From: Isoetes taiwanensis
Taxonomy: Eukaryota > Streptophyta > Lycopodiopsida > Isoetales > Isoetaceae
NCBI GenBank assembly: GCA_021234155.1
Contig: JAJEKV010000587.1
Span: 62,001 to 126,000 of the forward strand
Reading direction: 5' to 3'
Length of the DNA: 64,000 nucleotides
A model generated the notes under the pieces. That model did no database searches. It was not told the origin of the DNA and was given only the letters and a program-made list of their open reading frames with translations. Position numbers and translations under genes: made by a program. Positions 1-12,400 of the stretch are shown piece by piece; position 1 is the first letter of the stretch; each line of letters opens with the position of its first letter.

Positions 1-836
1 GATGTGATTACGATCGCCTTTAAGGCGTGATTGAGCATCATCTAGCTTTTGCAACCACCTTCAACAAAGCACGTTAGATCTTTGAAGATGTTAACGACTT
101 TTTATGCAAAAATCGAGAAAAAATGAATAACAAAACTACAGAATTTGATGCGAGAAATCAAACAAAAATCAAATGAATTTCGTACCTCTTTCTTGCGGTT
201 AAATCTACATATGCATTTTTTTCTTCCAAACATTCTGATATGCCCCGACTTCTTAGGCCTGACTTCTTAGGCCTATGAGAAACAAGCCGTCCGGTTTGAA
301 AGTGCTTTTTAGCTTCAACTTGTTTTGTTTCAGAAGACCATCAATATTCTATTTTTTTATCGCTTCCTTGTGAACTGAGATTTGGCGGTCCTGGCATATT
401 CCAGCAAAGCTCAGGATAGCCAGGACAATTGGAACCACGTCTATGTCAGTTGCTTCTTTCTTGCCCCTAATCATAACGAGGCAGCCAAATCGGTCTGCTC
501 AATGGTAGAACCTAAAAAGAACATCCAGAATTCCCAAATATCTTTGCTCTTCTGGCCACTCACCTGAAGAATTCAAGAAAAAGATCTGCAGCAGTTTGCC
601 TCTGTGGAGACCAAATTGGTTAGAAATGCTTCGTAAACGGCCTCCAAAGACAGGAAAGAAGGAAACGAAGCTTCTAGGTCATCTGGGCTGAGCTGAAACT
701 CACAGGTCGGGATTTGAAGGAGCCCTCTGGATTCTAAATAACCCTGCGCATCAGATTTACAAAACCGCTACTGCTCGATGGCGCTCCAAGCGTTCGCGTT
801 TGAAAAAAAAAAGCTCCTTCCCTATGCGATGCCGTC
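1..836. other. Stretch without a recognisable gene
   Basis: I see no supported gene here. Only short open frames with no protein-like composition occur. The one visible structure is a 14-bp unit (GACTTCTTAGGCCT) duplicated in tandem at 247-260 and 261-274. Confidence 0.4.
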
Positions 837-1195
837 ATGGAAAACCTGGTACAATCCAAAAGATTGTGTCGAATAGAGAAGTCGGGGGCAGAAGCAATGG
901 CCGGAGGAAGAGTTGGAGGCGCCGTTGTCATCACCGGAAGAAAGGAAGGAGAAGAGAAGAGGCGGTGGAGTGAAAACGGGGAAGAAGGGAAGATGAAGCG
1001 AAAAAAAACGGCGCAGAAGAACAAAATGGGAAAAAAAAAAGTCTTCGGGAGAGAGTTTGGGAGAGAGGGAAAAAATTTTGAATTGTTTCCACACGGGTAA
1101 AAGGGACGCTCTCTAAAATGCCCAATTTCCTGACATAAACCGAAAGTAAATGAATGATGGTTGGATTGGGATAAGCCAATGTCTGCATGCAAAAC
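837..1195 (+). other. Purine-rich tract followed by a recurring ~50-bp module
   Basis: About 250 bases of G/A-rich sequence (roughly 840-1075) are followed by a module near 1125-1170 containing TGACATA and then TAAATGAATGATGGTT. A similar module occurs at about 18835-18885 and 45337-45385 on the same strand, and in inverted form near 15960 and 38745. At 18.7 kb and 45.2 kb a purine-rich or low-complexity tract also precedes it. It may be a shared 5' leader or a transposon-derived piece; the sequence does not decide. Open frames on both strands of the purine tract are composition artefacts. Confidence 0.4.
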
Positions 1196-1590
1196 TAGAT
1201 TTAGGGTTTCCCCCCAATGCTTCCTGCACAGCCAGCTTTTGAATGATTGACCTTGTATTTGATGTGACAGATTTCCAATGGTGGGTTTCATCATGTGTTT
1301 CTCTGTTCCATTCTGTTCATCCTTAATGTAATTTTTCTGTGTGTCAATTTCACCCTGTCAATTAAACAGTGAGAGATTGAAGAGTGAAGATTTATATTAA
1401 ACATATGAAATGATTACATAAGGTTACATTTCAGATTACAAGCGAGGATTTCTATTAAACATTTCAGATTACATGAGAAACAAAATTTTTTATATACACT
1501 TGCTTTCATTCCTGTGCGTCTATCAAAAAGAGATCTGGGTCCAGCTCCTCCTCGTCATCTTCTATGATCACCAGATCAGTGGCCACCGGG

Positions 1591-2013
1591 TCAGCTTGTC
1601 ATCCCATTCCGGAGGGAAAGCAAAAACCATAATGGTGCAGTGTTACCAAACAGAATAGCAGCTTCTCCATTTGCATCCTACAAGCCCTTGTGATGGTAGA
1701 ACATATCCCTGAAGTGAAGGAATTGCTCCTCTGTAAACAACCTATCATAACAAAAGCAGAACCTGTCTAGCGCAAAGGCTTGGTAGCCATTAAGCAGAAA
1801 AGGTTTCACTGCAGATCCTGGTCAATAGTATGAGGAACAGGCCAAAGATCTTGCTGGTGTGTAAAATTTTTGGCGTGAGTAAGTTGAGAGGTGCGGGAGG
1901 TTGGTGTACAATTCATCCTCGGTGAGAGCTTTCAACATTTACGTGGTCAAATTCTCATCCGGTGAATAGAAATTTACATTTGCACGAGGATGTCCATCCA
2001 TTACGCATGGGTG
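1591..2013 (-). pseudogene. Degenerate unidentified coding sequence
   Basis: Reading the minus strand from 2013 down to 1591 gives one frame of about 140 codons with four stops and otherwise protein-like content, for example LTEDELYTNLPHLSTYS and FCFCYDRLFTEEQFLHF. One frame stays plausible throughout, so this looks like a decayed exon carrying point stops rather than chance. I do not recognise the family. Aromatic residues are abundant (F and Y runs around EEQFLHFRDMFY). A short acidic run (EDDEEELDP) can be read just downstream of the TGA in a shifted frame, which suggests a frameshifted C-terminus. It could be a transposon-encoded protein or a captured host exon. Confidence is moderate that it was once coding and nil for function. 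Confidence 0.4.
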
Positions 2014-2470
2014 AAAATCGGGATAGCACGCCCTAGGTATTATGGGTTCTTCTTCTGGTCACATTGTCCCATTTAGGCACTCCATCGTTTCAAAGCATCA
2101 AGAGGTGAAGTTGGCCATGTCTGGCTGAAGTAAGCTGGCATGGTAAGTCATGGCTCATAAAGCGCTTCCACCCAAGCATAAAAGCGTAAAGCGCTTCCCA
2201 AATAAAGCTGGCTGGCACGTAAACTGTAAGGATCCGCTCGGTCGGGGAGCAAGAAGAATGGCTCTTTGTAAACTTCGGTCGAGCAAGAAGAATGGCCTTT
2301 TGGGTTCCCCGAGGTCATTAATTTTCGCCATCCCATAATGATTTTTGGGTACGGCTGTCAGCCAAAGGATGATGAGGGGGATGGGACCGAGAGAATTTAA
2401 GGAAAAGGAAAGCATTTCAGTGGAAAAGCTGTTCAGAAGGATATATCTGTCTCGGGGGAAGAGACAGAAA

Positions 2471-2537
2471 GTGAAACAGGTGGTGAAACATGTGGTGAAA
2501 CACATGTGGTGACACATGTGGTGAAACATGTGGTGAA
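2471..2537. repeat. Short minisatellite, GGTGAAACATGT type
   Basis: Five to six imperfect copies of a 12-14-bp unit reading (A)CATGTGGTGAAAC occur in tandem. ACATGT is itself a palindrome, so the array can form several small hairpins. Confidence 0.75.
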
Positions 2538-2737
2538 CCTGGCGCATGTTACATCAGGGACGTTAAAATACAATTACATATTACATCAAAACCAAACATA
2601 TTACATTGAAACAAGGGACATCAAAATACAATTGAGCATGGAATTGAGTTTCTTATATTATTCCCAAACAAGGCAAGACACAACAACATATATTCAAAAT
2701 TTCTGCATAATTTCCTAACCTGTAAGAATGTGTTCAA

Positions 2738-4581
2738 CTATTCTTCATCAGACATATCAGACATGCTATCTTCATCAGATAAAACCTCGGGCACGTTTTC
2801 TAGAATCTTTTCCTCATCTGCCTAGTCTAGCCTGTAAACAGTTCGAGCACCTTTCTTGATCTGCTGCATGGGAACTCGAATAGCACAAATTTGAGTAGAG
2901 AATACAAGTGACTTTGGCTCGTTTGTCAACAACTCATACATCACCTTTGACCGAGGCTTCTTTCTATAGTAAATGCCCTCCCACGGCGGTTTCACCTCTC
3001 ATAAACAAGTTTCCGTTAAGCTTGAAGTCATTTTCAACTTCAAATTTTGGCTTGGTGCATAGCAACATCAAAATCTGAGAATCCTCCTCATTCCCTTTAG
3101 GTCGCGGCAAGCTGCAAATTTGTCTCCTTCTCTAAGTGCTTACGCAAGTACATTTGCCAAGGTTGAGTATAGTGGCTGTGGTAGACTTGCGGGTCTCTTC
3201 CACATCCGCATGAACATTGGAGGATGGTTCAGCGACTACAAGGTTCAATTCATCTACATACAATTTGTTCTCACACATGTCCCATTTTCCATCCAAACAA
3301 TTCTTTTGCAAAAACATGATAGCTTTACGGTATGTAGGCGTGTTGGATTTCATCTTTGAATCCATGAAATTTGAATGAATTTGCCTGGTTTAAGGAATTG
3401 TCTCGCACCCCAAGCCTTTTTCTGTTGATATCCTCGGGTTTTATTTCCCGGGACGTATCTCAGAACTTTTCTTCCATTTTGATCCCACTAAGATGTACCA
3501 CATTGAAATTGTTTCTCTGCAATTTTCACCACATCATGGGCATTATCTAGTTTAATGTCGGGGATGTTTAAAATGTGAGACCTCGTATCCATCTTTTCAA
3601 TTCGCTGCCTTCCCATCATGTTCATCTTTTTCCATGGTTTGATCCAAAGAAGTTCCACATCATGTTGACCTCTATATCACAATTTGTACCTTCCAACAAA
3701 ATAAAATGATCGGCTACTTTGAATTGTGATGCAGCACCATCTGAAAAAATACATAGTGCTATTTGGGGACATTGCCTTTACGCTTTAAGTACTCAAAATG
3801 TTTCATAAAACAATGTTGAACAAAAAGTGTGTCATGTTCCTATCATCAGCATATATAGTAGTGTGTTTCCTTCTCAATGGTGTATGCAATGCGTGGATCA
3901 ACTGATAGGTTATTTGAACAAATATAGTTATCTGGTTTGTTGACCCGGCTCCTTAAAAGTATAATTTCTGCTGAAGTCAACCACGGATAGGTAAGCATCT
4001 CCGGGCAAGTTATCAAGGAGTTCTTTTGTCTTGGCCTGCCGGCGCCACTTATATCACGAAGTTTGTAAAGGAAATTTTGGAAGCTTCTCCAACATTTTGT
4101 TCACGGTGGAAGACTTGCGGTTCCATTGTGTTGGTGAGCGAGCTTAGACTTCTTCTTTGCCATCTTTGAATCTGAGTTTTTTTCATAGTCTAGGTATTTC
4201 CACTTCACCATGCCACTATCACTAGATTGTTCATGTGGGCGGATAGGAAACTTCTTAATCCCACCTCTTTACACTCACCTGAATGCATTCCCTCTTATGG
4301 TAAGGTTGGAAGCTAGTTTTCTCACATAAAATTCCCCGCCACGGACTTCTTGTGCTACTTATTTTGTATTGAGGGCGCCACGCATTCACCATATATGTCC
4401 TTCCGACACCAAAGTGACAAGTGCGTGTGCAGACTTTTTGGGGTGTCTTAGTTCTCATACTATTGAAGCCATCTATTAGCATCTGCATTCTAACATGGTA
4501 TATATAGCAACAACTATTGAAGTCCTTTAATTTTACAACAAAACATGGTTTCAGCTTTTCAAACATCCTCTGTTTGATCAT
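2738..4581 (-). pseudogene. Degenerate transposon-like gene with SDGAASQFK and FFGSNHGK motifs
   Basis: The minus strand carries a broken coding sequence. Near 4581-4255 is a 108-codon open piece with conserved-looking Cys and His residues (FNSCCYIYHVRMQMLIDGFN, then ILCEKTSFQPYHKREC). Further on, in another frame, come FSDGAASQFK (about 3750) and WNFFGSNHGK (about 3660), followed by LKRWIRG. The tail (2825-2738) is intact and acidic, ending LSDEDSMSDMSDEE and a stop. I recall the SDGAASQFK ... FFGSxHGKG ... DGVG pattern from large, poorly characterised repeat-like families in plants and invertebrates, possibly a DDE-type transposase. That recollection is unverified. Several stops and frameshifts make this copy non-functional. 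The lysine-rich piece at 5957-6223 may be its N-terminus, separated by the minisatellite at 4676-5304. Confidence 0.5.
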
Positions 4582-4675
4582 AACACTAGGATGTTAGTCT
4601 TGAATTTCTGAACAATTGCCATTTTGCAAGGAAGATAACAAGGTGATCCGAGATATTTATTTCACACTACATTTT

Positions 4676-5304
4676 CCACCACACTAGGCACCACATAGCA
4701 TATATTCTGGGACATTCATCTTACACCTCGTTATTCACCACACTAGGCACCACAAAGCATATAATACATAATTTATTGTACACCATATTTTCCACCACAC
4801 TAGGCACCACATAGCATATATTCTGGACATTCATCTTACACCTCGTTATTCACCACACTAGGCACCACAAAGCATATAATACATAACTTATTGCACACCA
4901 TATTTTTCACCACACTAGGCACCACATAGCATATATTCAAACATAATTTATTTTACACCATATTTTTTTTCACCACACTAGGCACCACATAGAATATATT
5001 ACGGCATTTATTTTTACACCATGTTATTCACCACACTAGGCACCACATAGCATATATTACAAACATTTATTTTACACCATGTTATTCACCACACTAGGCA
5101 CCACAAAGCGTATATTTAGAGCATTTATTTTTTCACCATATTTTTCACCACACTAGGCACCCACATAGCATATATTACAAAGATGTATTTTACACCATGT
5201 TATTCACCACACTAGGCACCACAAAGCATATATTTACAGCATTTATTTTTACACCACGCGTGCCTCACCACACTAGGCAGCACATATCATATATTACGGC
5301 ATTA
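4676..5304. repeat. ~60-bp minisatellite, about 11 units
   Basis: A unit of about 55-62 bp containing CACCACACTAGGCACCACA, then A-G-CATATATT and a T-rich spacer ending ACACC-T-TTATT, repeats about eleven times from 4676 to 5304. Units differ by small indels and substitutions. Degenerate ACCAC-rich sequence continues to about 5390. The array lies between two halves of a degenerate minus-strand gene and may have expanded inside one of its introns. Confidence 0.9.
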
Positions 5305-5352
5305 ATAGGCACCACACACCATTTAGCAATCACTAACCACACCAACCACATA

Positions 5353-6223
5353 TCACAAGCAATCACTAACCACATACCACATACCCATTAACAATAAAAA
5401 TGTGGTGAAGATGAAGAAATGAAATAACTTTTGTGATTCTTCGGATAGTGAGTGGCATGATCCTCTCTTACATTTCGTTCCAATCTTACGGAACTTAACA
5501 TCCTTTGCATTTGGAGAGACCCTACTTTTTTCGGTCCAAAATTTTTTGCACAAGTTCTATGATGTAATTGGGAATTGCATCACGCTCTTCTAACTCTTTT
5601 TGTACAAAACCCATTTCCTCCTTTTGCAATCTATCTCTTCCCTCTTCAATTTTGCTTTGGTGATTCCTAGGACCAAGAAGTTTACCAAAACCCGAGCAAT
5701 GACGGGATTAGCACTTTTCGGTATTAATGCTTCCTCTTACGGCCATAGCAAGGCAACTACTCTTGTTTCGCTAAAGCTGTCATTTTGTTAGACTTCTTCA
5801 CAAGTTGAATGGAAGCCACGAGGGTTTCGACCACAATGCTCTTGGCTTGCAAATCTTTCAGCTCTTCACCAAGTACTATTTGTCCATTGTGTCATCTTCG
5901 GAAAATCTCGTAAAACCTCTTTTCTTATCCTTTGTCGGCCAAAGCCTTTAGTGGTGCTATGAAATGAAGATAATAATTTCAACACCATCCGGCGCTTTAG
6001 TAGAGGCGTGCAGTGGATCCTCCCTCTGTGATGCAATTTTTGCTAATTCTTCTTTAGCTTCCCTTTTTCTTTTCCTTTGGCGTCTTTTATGATCCCCGTT
6101 CTTGTTAAGGAGTTCTCTTTCTCTTACACGTGTGCTCCGGTTTGAGATTTTAGGCAGATATGCTTCCAAATTAAATGATTCAAAGTATGAACCGGATTGA
6201 TCCACAACCGGATTAAGCGCCAT
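5353..6223 (-). pseudogene. Lysine/arginine-rich degenerate coding fragment
   Basis: From an ATG at 6223 the minus strand encodes 88 residues to a stop at 5957: an N-terminal part with VVDQSGSYFESFNLEAYLP, then a strongly basic, coiled-coil-like stretch (KRRQRKRKREAKEELAKIA). Downstream, minus-strand frames again look coding but shifted: a charged helix-like run (QKELEERDAIPNYIIELVQK) near 5610-5530 and KDVKFRKIGTKCKRG near 5490. The pieces suggest one gene with several frameshifts. It is on the same strand as the SDGAASQFK pseudogene downstream and could be its 5' portion. The family is not recognised. Confidence 0.35.
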
Positions 6224-6252
6224 AGCCGTGTGCTTCAGGAAGGGCGCGGGTG

Positions 6253-6620
6253 CACTACAAGAGAATGATGGCTAAGCGTCGAATAATAATCGGGAAAAGC
6301 CTTCATAAAATAGACAACTGCCCATGCCCTTATTTACGACGATTGTATTTTACGAGTTTTATCGGTGAATTAACGTCGAGTAACCGTCCGGATAATTAGT
6401 CAAACATAGTCGGATGAATAGTCAAATTAATAGTAAGAAAAAAATAGTCATCTAGATAGTCAGACAACCGTCATTGTATTAGTCGGATAGTTCGTCACTT
6501 AGTCGAGCCAATAGTCAGAATATTGGTCAAAAAATTAGTCATTTAGATAGTCTGACAATTCGTCATTATGTTAATCAGATACTTCGTCAATTAGTCAAAC
6601 CAATAGTCGATTATTTGTTG
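6253..6620 (+). mobile_element. CACTA-type terminus with subterminal repeats
   Basis: CACTACAAGAGAATGATGGC begins at 6253. CACTACAAGA is the canonical start of plant CACTA (En/Spm) elements. From about 6400 to 6615 follow dense short repeats with the core TAGTC (ATAGTC, TTAGTCGGATA, TAGTCAAA), including a two-copy higher-order unit of about 86 bp. Such subterminal arrays are the usual transposase-binding regions of CACTA elements. A related terminus reads in from the other side at 15388, but the 3-bp flanks (GTG at 6250-6252, TAA at 15389-15391) do not match, so the two need not belong to one insertion. No TNP2-like transposase is visible. Confidence 0.6.
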
Positions 6621-7766
6621 GTCTAATAAAGTATTGTGATGTTTATATACCCAAAGCAGGATTGGAACCACGATATTCCAACTTGTAATACAACTTAAAC
6701 TTTAATACAAATACAAATTAAACAATAAGAATGATGAGGAATCTCGCAAACACAAGATGCGCATAAAAGCGACAATCTTTTTGTAAATGCATTTGCAATC
6801 ATAATAATAGCAAAAACTATAGCCAAAATGCAAATGATACCATTACATCTATGATACCATTACATCTATAAACATTGAACCCAAGAAGTAAACGCCTTTT
6901 TTTTTATAACACAATAATGTCACAAATGGAGGAAAAGAGCAAGTGAAGTTTACCTCGCCATGCAAAAGCAATGAAATAAACATACACAACCATTGAATGA
7001 CTTGAATTAAAAACCTACAAAAAACATCAAGAAACATCATGAACATGCAATATAAAAATGGAATTGAATGACTTGAATTAAAAAGAATTAAAAACCTACA
7101 AGAAATATCACGAACATGCAATATAAAAATAGGATTGCAAAATGTCACTTAGAGCATACACATTGATCTTTAATAAATTCGATCTTTTAATAAATTCCAC
7201 CATATCGTGGGTCATGGGTTTAGGAATCGGTTAGTGGAGATTGGAATGGGGGACGGGCATTAGGTAGGAATCGGGTTGTTGCGGTTCAAGAAATGATTGA
7301 ATCCGGGCATTACATGCACTAGGGCCAAACAAACATTTAAAATCGCACCACAAATTTGATATCTCCCACCACATTTTTAGGGGGCAGGGGACACCGAGGT
7401 GTTCCACTACAACATGCTTCCACCCGAGGCCCTAAGGTATTTACGCCTAAAAAGAATTCATCTTTGTTGTAGATCATGATTGAAGTGCTGCTTGGTATTT
7501 TTTTATTTATGGGCAGATCTATGAGCCATTTGTTCTATTATTGCAGTTATGAGCTGGTATAGCGGTGCTCTGAGAGATGAAGTTCTCGCGCATGGAAAAA
7601 GGATAGATGTCTTTGCATGTTTAGCGGGTCGTTGGTTCTTTGGATGCTATAGCCAAATTAAAAAGAGATCTGATGGTATGATAATCCAGAAAAATTATGT
7701 GCTAATTTTGATCCGTAATTGTTAGTAATTAGTATACTTTACGGCTTCCGAAACTAGGCATGAGAG
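6621..7766. other. Stretch without a recognisable gene
   Basis: AT-rich sequence with no supported gene. Around 7005-7115 a segment of about 65 bp (TTGAATGACTTGAATTAAAA ... AACATGCAATATAAAAAT) is present twice. Confidence 0.4.
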
Positions 7767-9467
7767 AGAGCCTTGTTAAGAGAAGCCCGATGTTAGGGTT
7801 TCAAGCGGCTAGGGAGGCGGCAAAAGGCCATGCGATCCCTGGAGAGAGTCTTTCCTTGCATTTTGAATTTTTTGGGTTGAATGCAGTAGCCGTGAAAACC
7901 CCAGCTCTTGGCTTCTTCATTAGGTGGTTTTTTGCAGATTTTCTCGATGGTGGGCAGGCTTCAAGTTTTGTAGCGAGAGGCATCTTGGGTGTTCGGCCTA
8001 AACTCTTGAAGATACATCGGCTGACACAAGACCCGAGGTCGAGAAAGCCTTCTTGCTTGTTCTTACGTGATCAAACCCAGCTTATGGAGTAAGCCACTCT
8101 GCATCAATCTTTCTTGCTTTCGATTGGTGCTTTGGAGTTATCTCAACGGGGGGTTTTATGGTACGATTTACATCCTTCCCTTTTGTGGGTTGCTTGGCTA
8201 GTTCTTTCATTAGATTCAGGTCAGGATAGAAAGGCTGCACTCACTGCAGGCAAGGAAATTTATTGCACTCACTGCAATTTGGGGGCTTTGTGGTATTTTG
8301 GTCTAGCTCCTATCTTGGAGAGGTGTTCATGCCGTAGCAACCAGCTGAGTTTTCTTCAGTTTATTAACATGAAAAGGAAATGCTTCTTTCTTAGCTGACA
8401 TGTTAAGGCATCGGGATTAGTTGGAGCAGGCATCGAACTTGAGCTGTGTGGTCTTTCTACCATTGTCTGCTGAGGTATTGGCCAGAACTTGGGGTATGGC
8501 ACACTTCTTCTTGACTGCAGGCTGGTCATTGAGAGATTGATGCTCAAGACTTATTCAGCCGGCATCTTAGACACTTTTATCTTGCAATGATTTTCTGAGG
8601 CTGAGCAGACTTGTGTTGTATTTAGCATCTTGGTTGTTGTGTTGTTCTTTGTATGAAACTTTCCGCTGGATGCTCAAGATGTGCAAAGTGACTTACAAGA
8701 AACAGATTGCCTTAGCTTGGGTATTGGTGATGTCTTGGAAGGCGATGGCGGAGTGTGGCTACATTATACGCTTGGTGTTGACTACTTGATTCTGAATGCC
8801 CTAATACTGATATCTTGGAAAGAGTTTTGCTTTTTCATGTTGGCTCACTTCTTCCCGGCTAGAAGAAGAGGTGCGGTTTGTAGGATCTGATATTATGAAA
8901 GAGGGCCATACTTAAGAGAAAATCCAGAGGCATTTGGATCGGGAGGACCAAATGCATTCATTGCTGCTTATTAGTTCTGCTGGTTGGCTGAGTATAATGA
9001 TGATGATGCCCAAGCAGGTGACTAAAAGTAGAGGCAGAAGTAGTAGACCACCCTTTGGGGAGGCCTCTAGAAGACATTGGCATTTGGAGAAGATGGTGAG
9101 ACAACTTATCTCCTAATGCTACTGTGAGGAAACGAGTAAGCTGACCTCCTTGTAGTATCCTTATCACGGATGTGAAGTTTGGGGCCAAGTTAACAGGGGA
9201 AGACACCCCTTTACCTCTACTTTTGTCTACCGGTATCTTGGTGGGTTTTGGTGTGACATCTTCATGCATCATGGGATATTTTCTTTTTGATGAACCGGAA
9301 TAGTATTGTTTTCTACCTCCACACTTGGGTTTTGAGCACTTTCGTGTTGACGTTTAGGCCATCGGCTATTTTGGAGCCTTAAATAAATGTATTTACTACA
9401 TACTATTAATAAAAATAAAAATATCTTGCCTTCAAAAAAAAAAAAAAAAAAAAAAAAGAGCCTTGTT
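7767..9467 (+). mobile_element. Poly(A)-tailed retroinsert with 11-bp target duplication
   Basis: AGAGCCTTGTT occurs at 7767-7777 and again at 9457-9467, directly after a run of about 23 A residues. The inserted body (7778-9456, about 1.68 kb) ends TATCTTGCCTTC followed by poly(A). This is the signature of target-primed reverse transcription by LINE machinery. The same GCCTTC-poly(A) ending occurs at about 20790 and, inverted, at about 61300, so it marks a LINE family active in this genome. The body has no clear endonuclease or reverse transcriptase motif. It could be a non-autonomous derivative, a SINE-like relative, or the 3' untranslated end of a 5'-truncated LINE. The longest open frame (7760-8092) starts upstream of the insertion and is not supported. 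Confidence 0.75.
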
Positions 9468-9628
9468 CCAAAAACATCTTGGTATATATTACACAATAAG
9501 CATATCATCTGAGGCTTGAACCACATACCATTAAACTTCTAATTTTCGTTTTAATTGTTTTGTTCTGTTTCTCGAGGCTGGATAGAGCTTTAGTTTGGTA
9601 TATTTCCATTCAAATCTGAATGATTATA

Positions 9629-12400
9629 ACAGACTTGAATCTGGGGCTGGATCTAGTGTGGTGGACTATGTGTTGGTGCACGGCGGGATATGCATGTCAT
9701 CAAGCACTTTCAGGTGGGAACAACTAATCGGGATGAAGAGATCGACTCAGACCACTTACCACTTTACTTGAAGTTGGCTTGGCAGGTTGTGCGAACCCCC
9801 GGTGCAACAACTCCTCACATGCCTCATTTGCGATTGGATTATGAACATCACGAGGGGCTTATGCGGATGCTTATAGATGACTGGCGGAAATTTTGCAATA
9901 TCCTACACTAGAGCAAACGACAGGCGGAGAGGTGCTGGGATAAGCCTTTCGCGTAGAACCTCCAGAACACAACCTTCCCGTAATCAATGGTTTTGATGCA
10001 AGAAACATAAACGAAGCTCCGCCAAGTCCACAGAGACCACCGCTTACGCCCACATGCGGTCGGTGATGCCGCATCTTCCTTAAAGCTAAGAAAGCGGGTA
10101 CATTAAGATCAAAGGGAAATGTTTTACCTCTGGAGCGTCACCCGGGATCTTGGCGAAGGATTCTTAGAAAGCGTCATGCCCCACATGGAATATCACTCCC
10201 CGGCGATGGAGGCAATACTTACCAACAAACTTATCGACCCTCGGGGTGCACATGCGACATTACCCTTTGCAAGAAGGCCGATCTTGGAAATCCACGGTCG
10301 GACGTGGAACAAGGCTTACAGCGTCTTGCCAATGGGAAAGCCCTAGACTTGGATGGTATCGCGGTGAGAAATTGCTTAAGTGGGCAGGCCGTCCATAATA
10401 CTAGTCTTTGGCCGCCTTGTTCAACAAGGCATTACGGGAAGGCTTCCTTCTGCCGATGGACCAATAGCAAGAGTTGTTCCCATGTATAAGGCGGGTGACC
10501 TACTGCCCATTGATTCAGAACAATCATGGTCATTTTTGGTGTTTGCAAAACGCCTGGCCGGGATTCTCGAGCAGCGGTTGTGAATTTTGGCGAGAGATAG
10601 AAGTGCGGGCCCCTCACCCGAGGCGGGATTCAGACCAGGCACTCAACCATTGACCACATCTTCGCGTTGCGAACTCGATTGAAGAAGATGAGCCGGGCCC
10701 GTCGGGATCTATATTGTTGCTTTGTGGATTTCGCGGCGTTTGACCGCATGCCTCGGAAAAACTATGGGCAAAGGACTTGGCAATTTGGGGTTCTGTAGAT
10801 TCCGAAATGCGATTATCTGAGCTATATGAAAGATGCTGGTCGGTTCGCGGACAAAGCCAACCATTTGATAGTATTATCGGGGTTAGGTCGGGGATGCCCT
10901 CTCTCCCCAACATTATTTGGGCTTTACATTGATCAATTGGGGCTTTGCTGGCGATAATGGGGCGATGGAGCTCACCTTCTCTATCGGATCATCGGGCGGT
11001 TAATATATCGCGATGATGTGGACCTCTAGCTTACACACCAGCGGACATGCAGCGACATCTCGATGCCGGACACATTACATGGCGGACCGATATCGCGTCC
11101 AACGGCCAAGACTAAGGTGGTTTTCATATCATCTTCACATCAGTAGAGGGGTCCCTCCTTGTTACCAAGGCGGAATGTGGAAGTTGCATCCACATACAAG
11201 TATTTGGGAGTGGAGTTTCCTTCTACTATGCAGGACACATCCATGCTGACTCGACAGGTGGGCAGTGGAAGGCCTTGTATGCAATGCAAAACAATAGTCA
11301 TAAAGCGGGTTGTATGATTGGGACCATCAGTCCATCAAATTTCAAGGTCTTAGTAGAGCTTTGTCCTTTTTATCTGGGGTGAAAGTATGGGGCCCGATGG
11401 TATCACTTGCTACTTGGAATGACTTGGAGCAGGTCGAGAAAGCCTTCTTAGTACAAGCACTAGGGTGAAGTCCACAGTCCCATATCAAATTCTCTTGCGA
11501 GGAGACGGGATTCTTGCCTCTTTGAGGGCGGCCCTTGATCGCCACCTTGTCTATTTTTCAGGAAGGTGGTCAATATGGGCGATGCTCGTCTCCTAAACTA
11601 GCTTATATCATGGCAATGGGGCGCGGCGCCCTCAAGGCCTGCTGGAGGGAAAAAAGAGAGCTCAATGGTTGGCTAGATGGAATGTGCAAACCGCGAGGGT
11701 GCATACATATGCAAAGCAGGAGGCGGTCGCCATAGCTTGAGGCAATATCTTGGCGGCTTGCTTCCTCAAAAAGCTTTGGGATGCCAATGCCCTTGAACAT
11801 GTCAAAGGCGGCACACTACCGGCGTCACATAAATCCCACATTGGAGCAGGGCCCGCAATGCTACTGCGTGCCCACTTGCCCATGAAAAAGGCGAGACTCA
11901 TTGCCTCCCACTTCGCGCCAAGGGGCACATCATCTTCAATTGAGGCAGGCGGATGGATTGGTGAGCCACGCCCGGGGCGAGGAGCTCTCCAATCGCCAAA
12001 TGGGAGTCATTGAGATGAATCTCATACCCTTCAAAGTTGCCTAAAGATATGATCAAATTCGGACGGCGCTATCTTTGAGTTGGTCGGGCACGGCCGACGC
12101 CATTACATGTGACATTGAGCCTGCGGCGATCCGTGCAGTCTTTGGGATCATACCGAGGATTATGGACATCACGAGATCAGCTATGTCCTCGGCACACCTT
12201 GACATATATATATACATTGATGTATACTTATGCGGTTGTGACATTCTTATTACTTTATACGGTTTTCCCTCGAAAACCCATGCCGAGTGGGGTTTTTTAA
12301 CCCGGACGGTAATAAGTTTTCTTTGCGCTCCTAATGGGTCCCATAGGCCGATTGGCCTCGCGTGGGCCGATAAAAAATCATTCATTCATTCATTCATTCT
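9629..12400 (+). pseudogene. Degenerate LINE (non-LTR retrotransposon), 5'-truncated
   Basis: Plus-strand frames, broken by many stops and frameshifts, carry in order: the end of an APE-type endonuclease (SVVDYVLVHGG, then DSDHLPLYLKL at about 9660-9775); a linker with LANGKALDLDGI (about 10320); and a reverse transcriptase with FRPGHSTIDHIFALRTRL-like sequence (about 10630), YCCFVDFAAFDRMP (about 10715), GRGCPLSPTLFGLYIDQL (about 10890) and YRDD at 11006-11017, where YADD is usual. It is followed by TYKYLGVEF (about 11195) and a C-terminal stretch ending near 12060. The 3' end is a (CATT)n tail at about 12378-12398. Missing 5' sequence and the numerous lesions show an old, dead copy. No target duplication was found. 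Confidence 0.8.

Noticed and set aside
734-1294. 186-codon minus-strand frame and overlapping frames
   Set aside because: Lies opposite a purine-rich tract and has no recognisable domain or consistent protein-like composition.
4676-5304. Possible CRISPR-like array of regularly spaced repeats
   Set aside because: Units are contiguous and the intervening sequence is repeated too; this is a eukaryotic minisatellite.
8934-9272. Short overlapping frames on both strands within the retroinsert
   Set aside because: No domain, and each is overlapped by an antisense frame of similar size.
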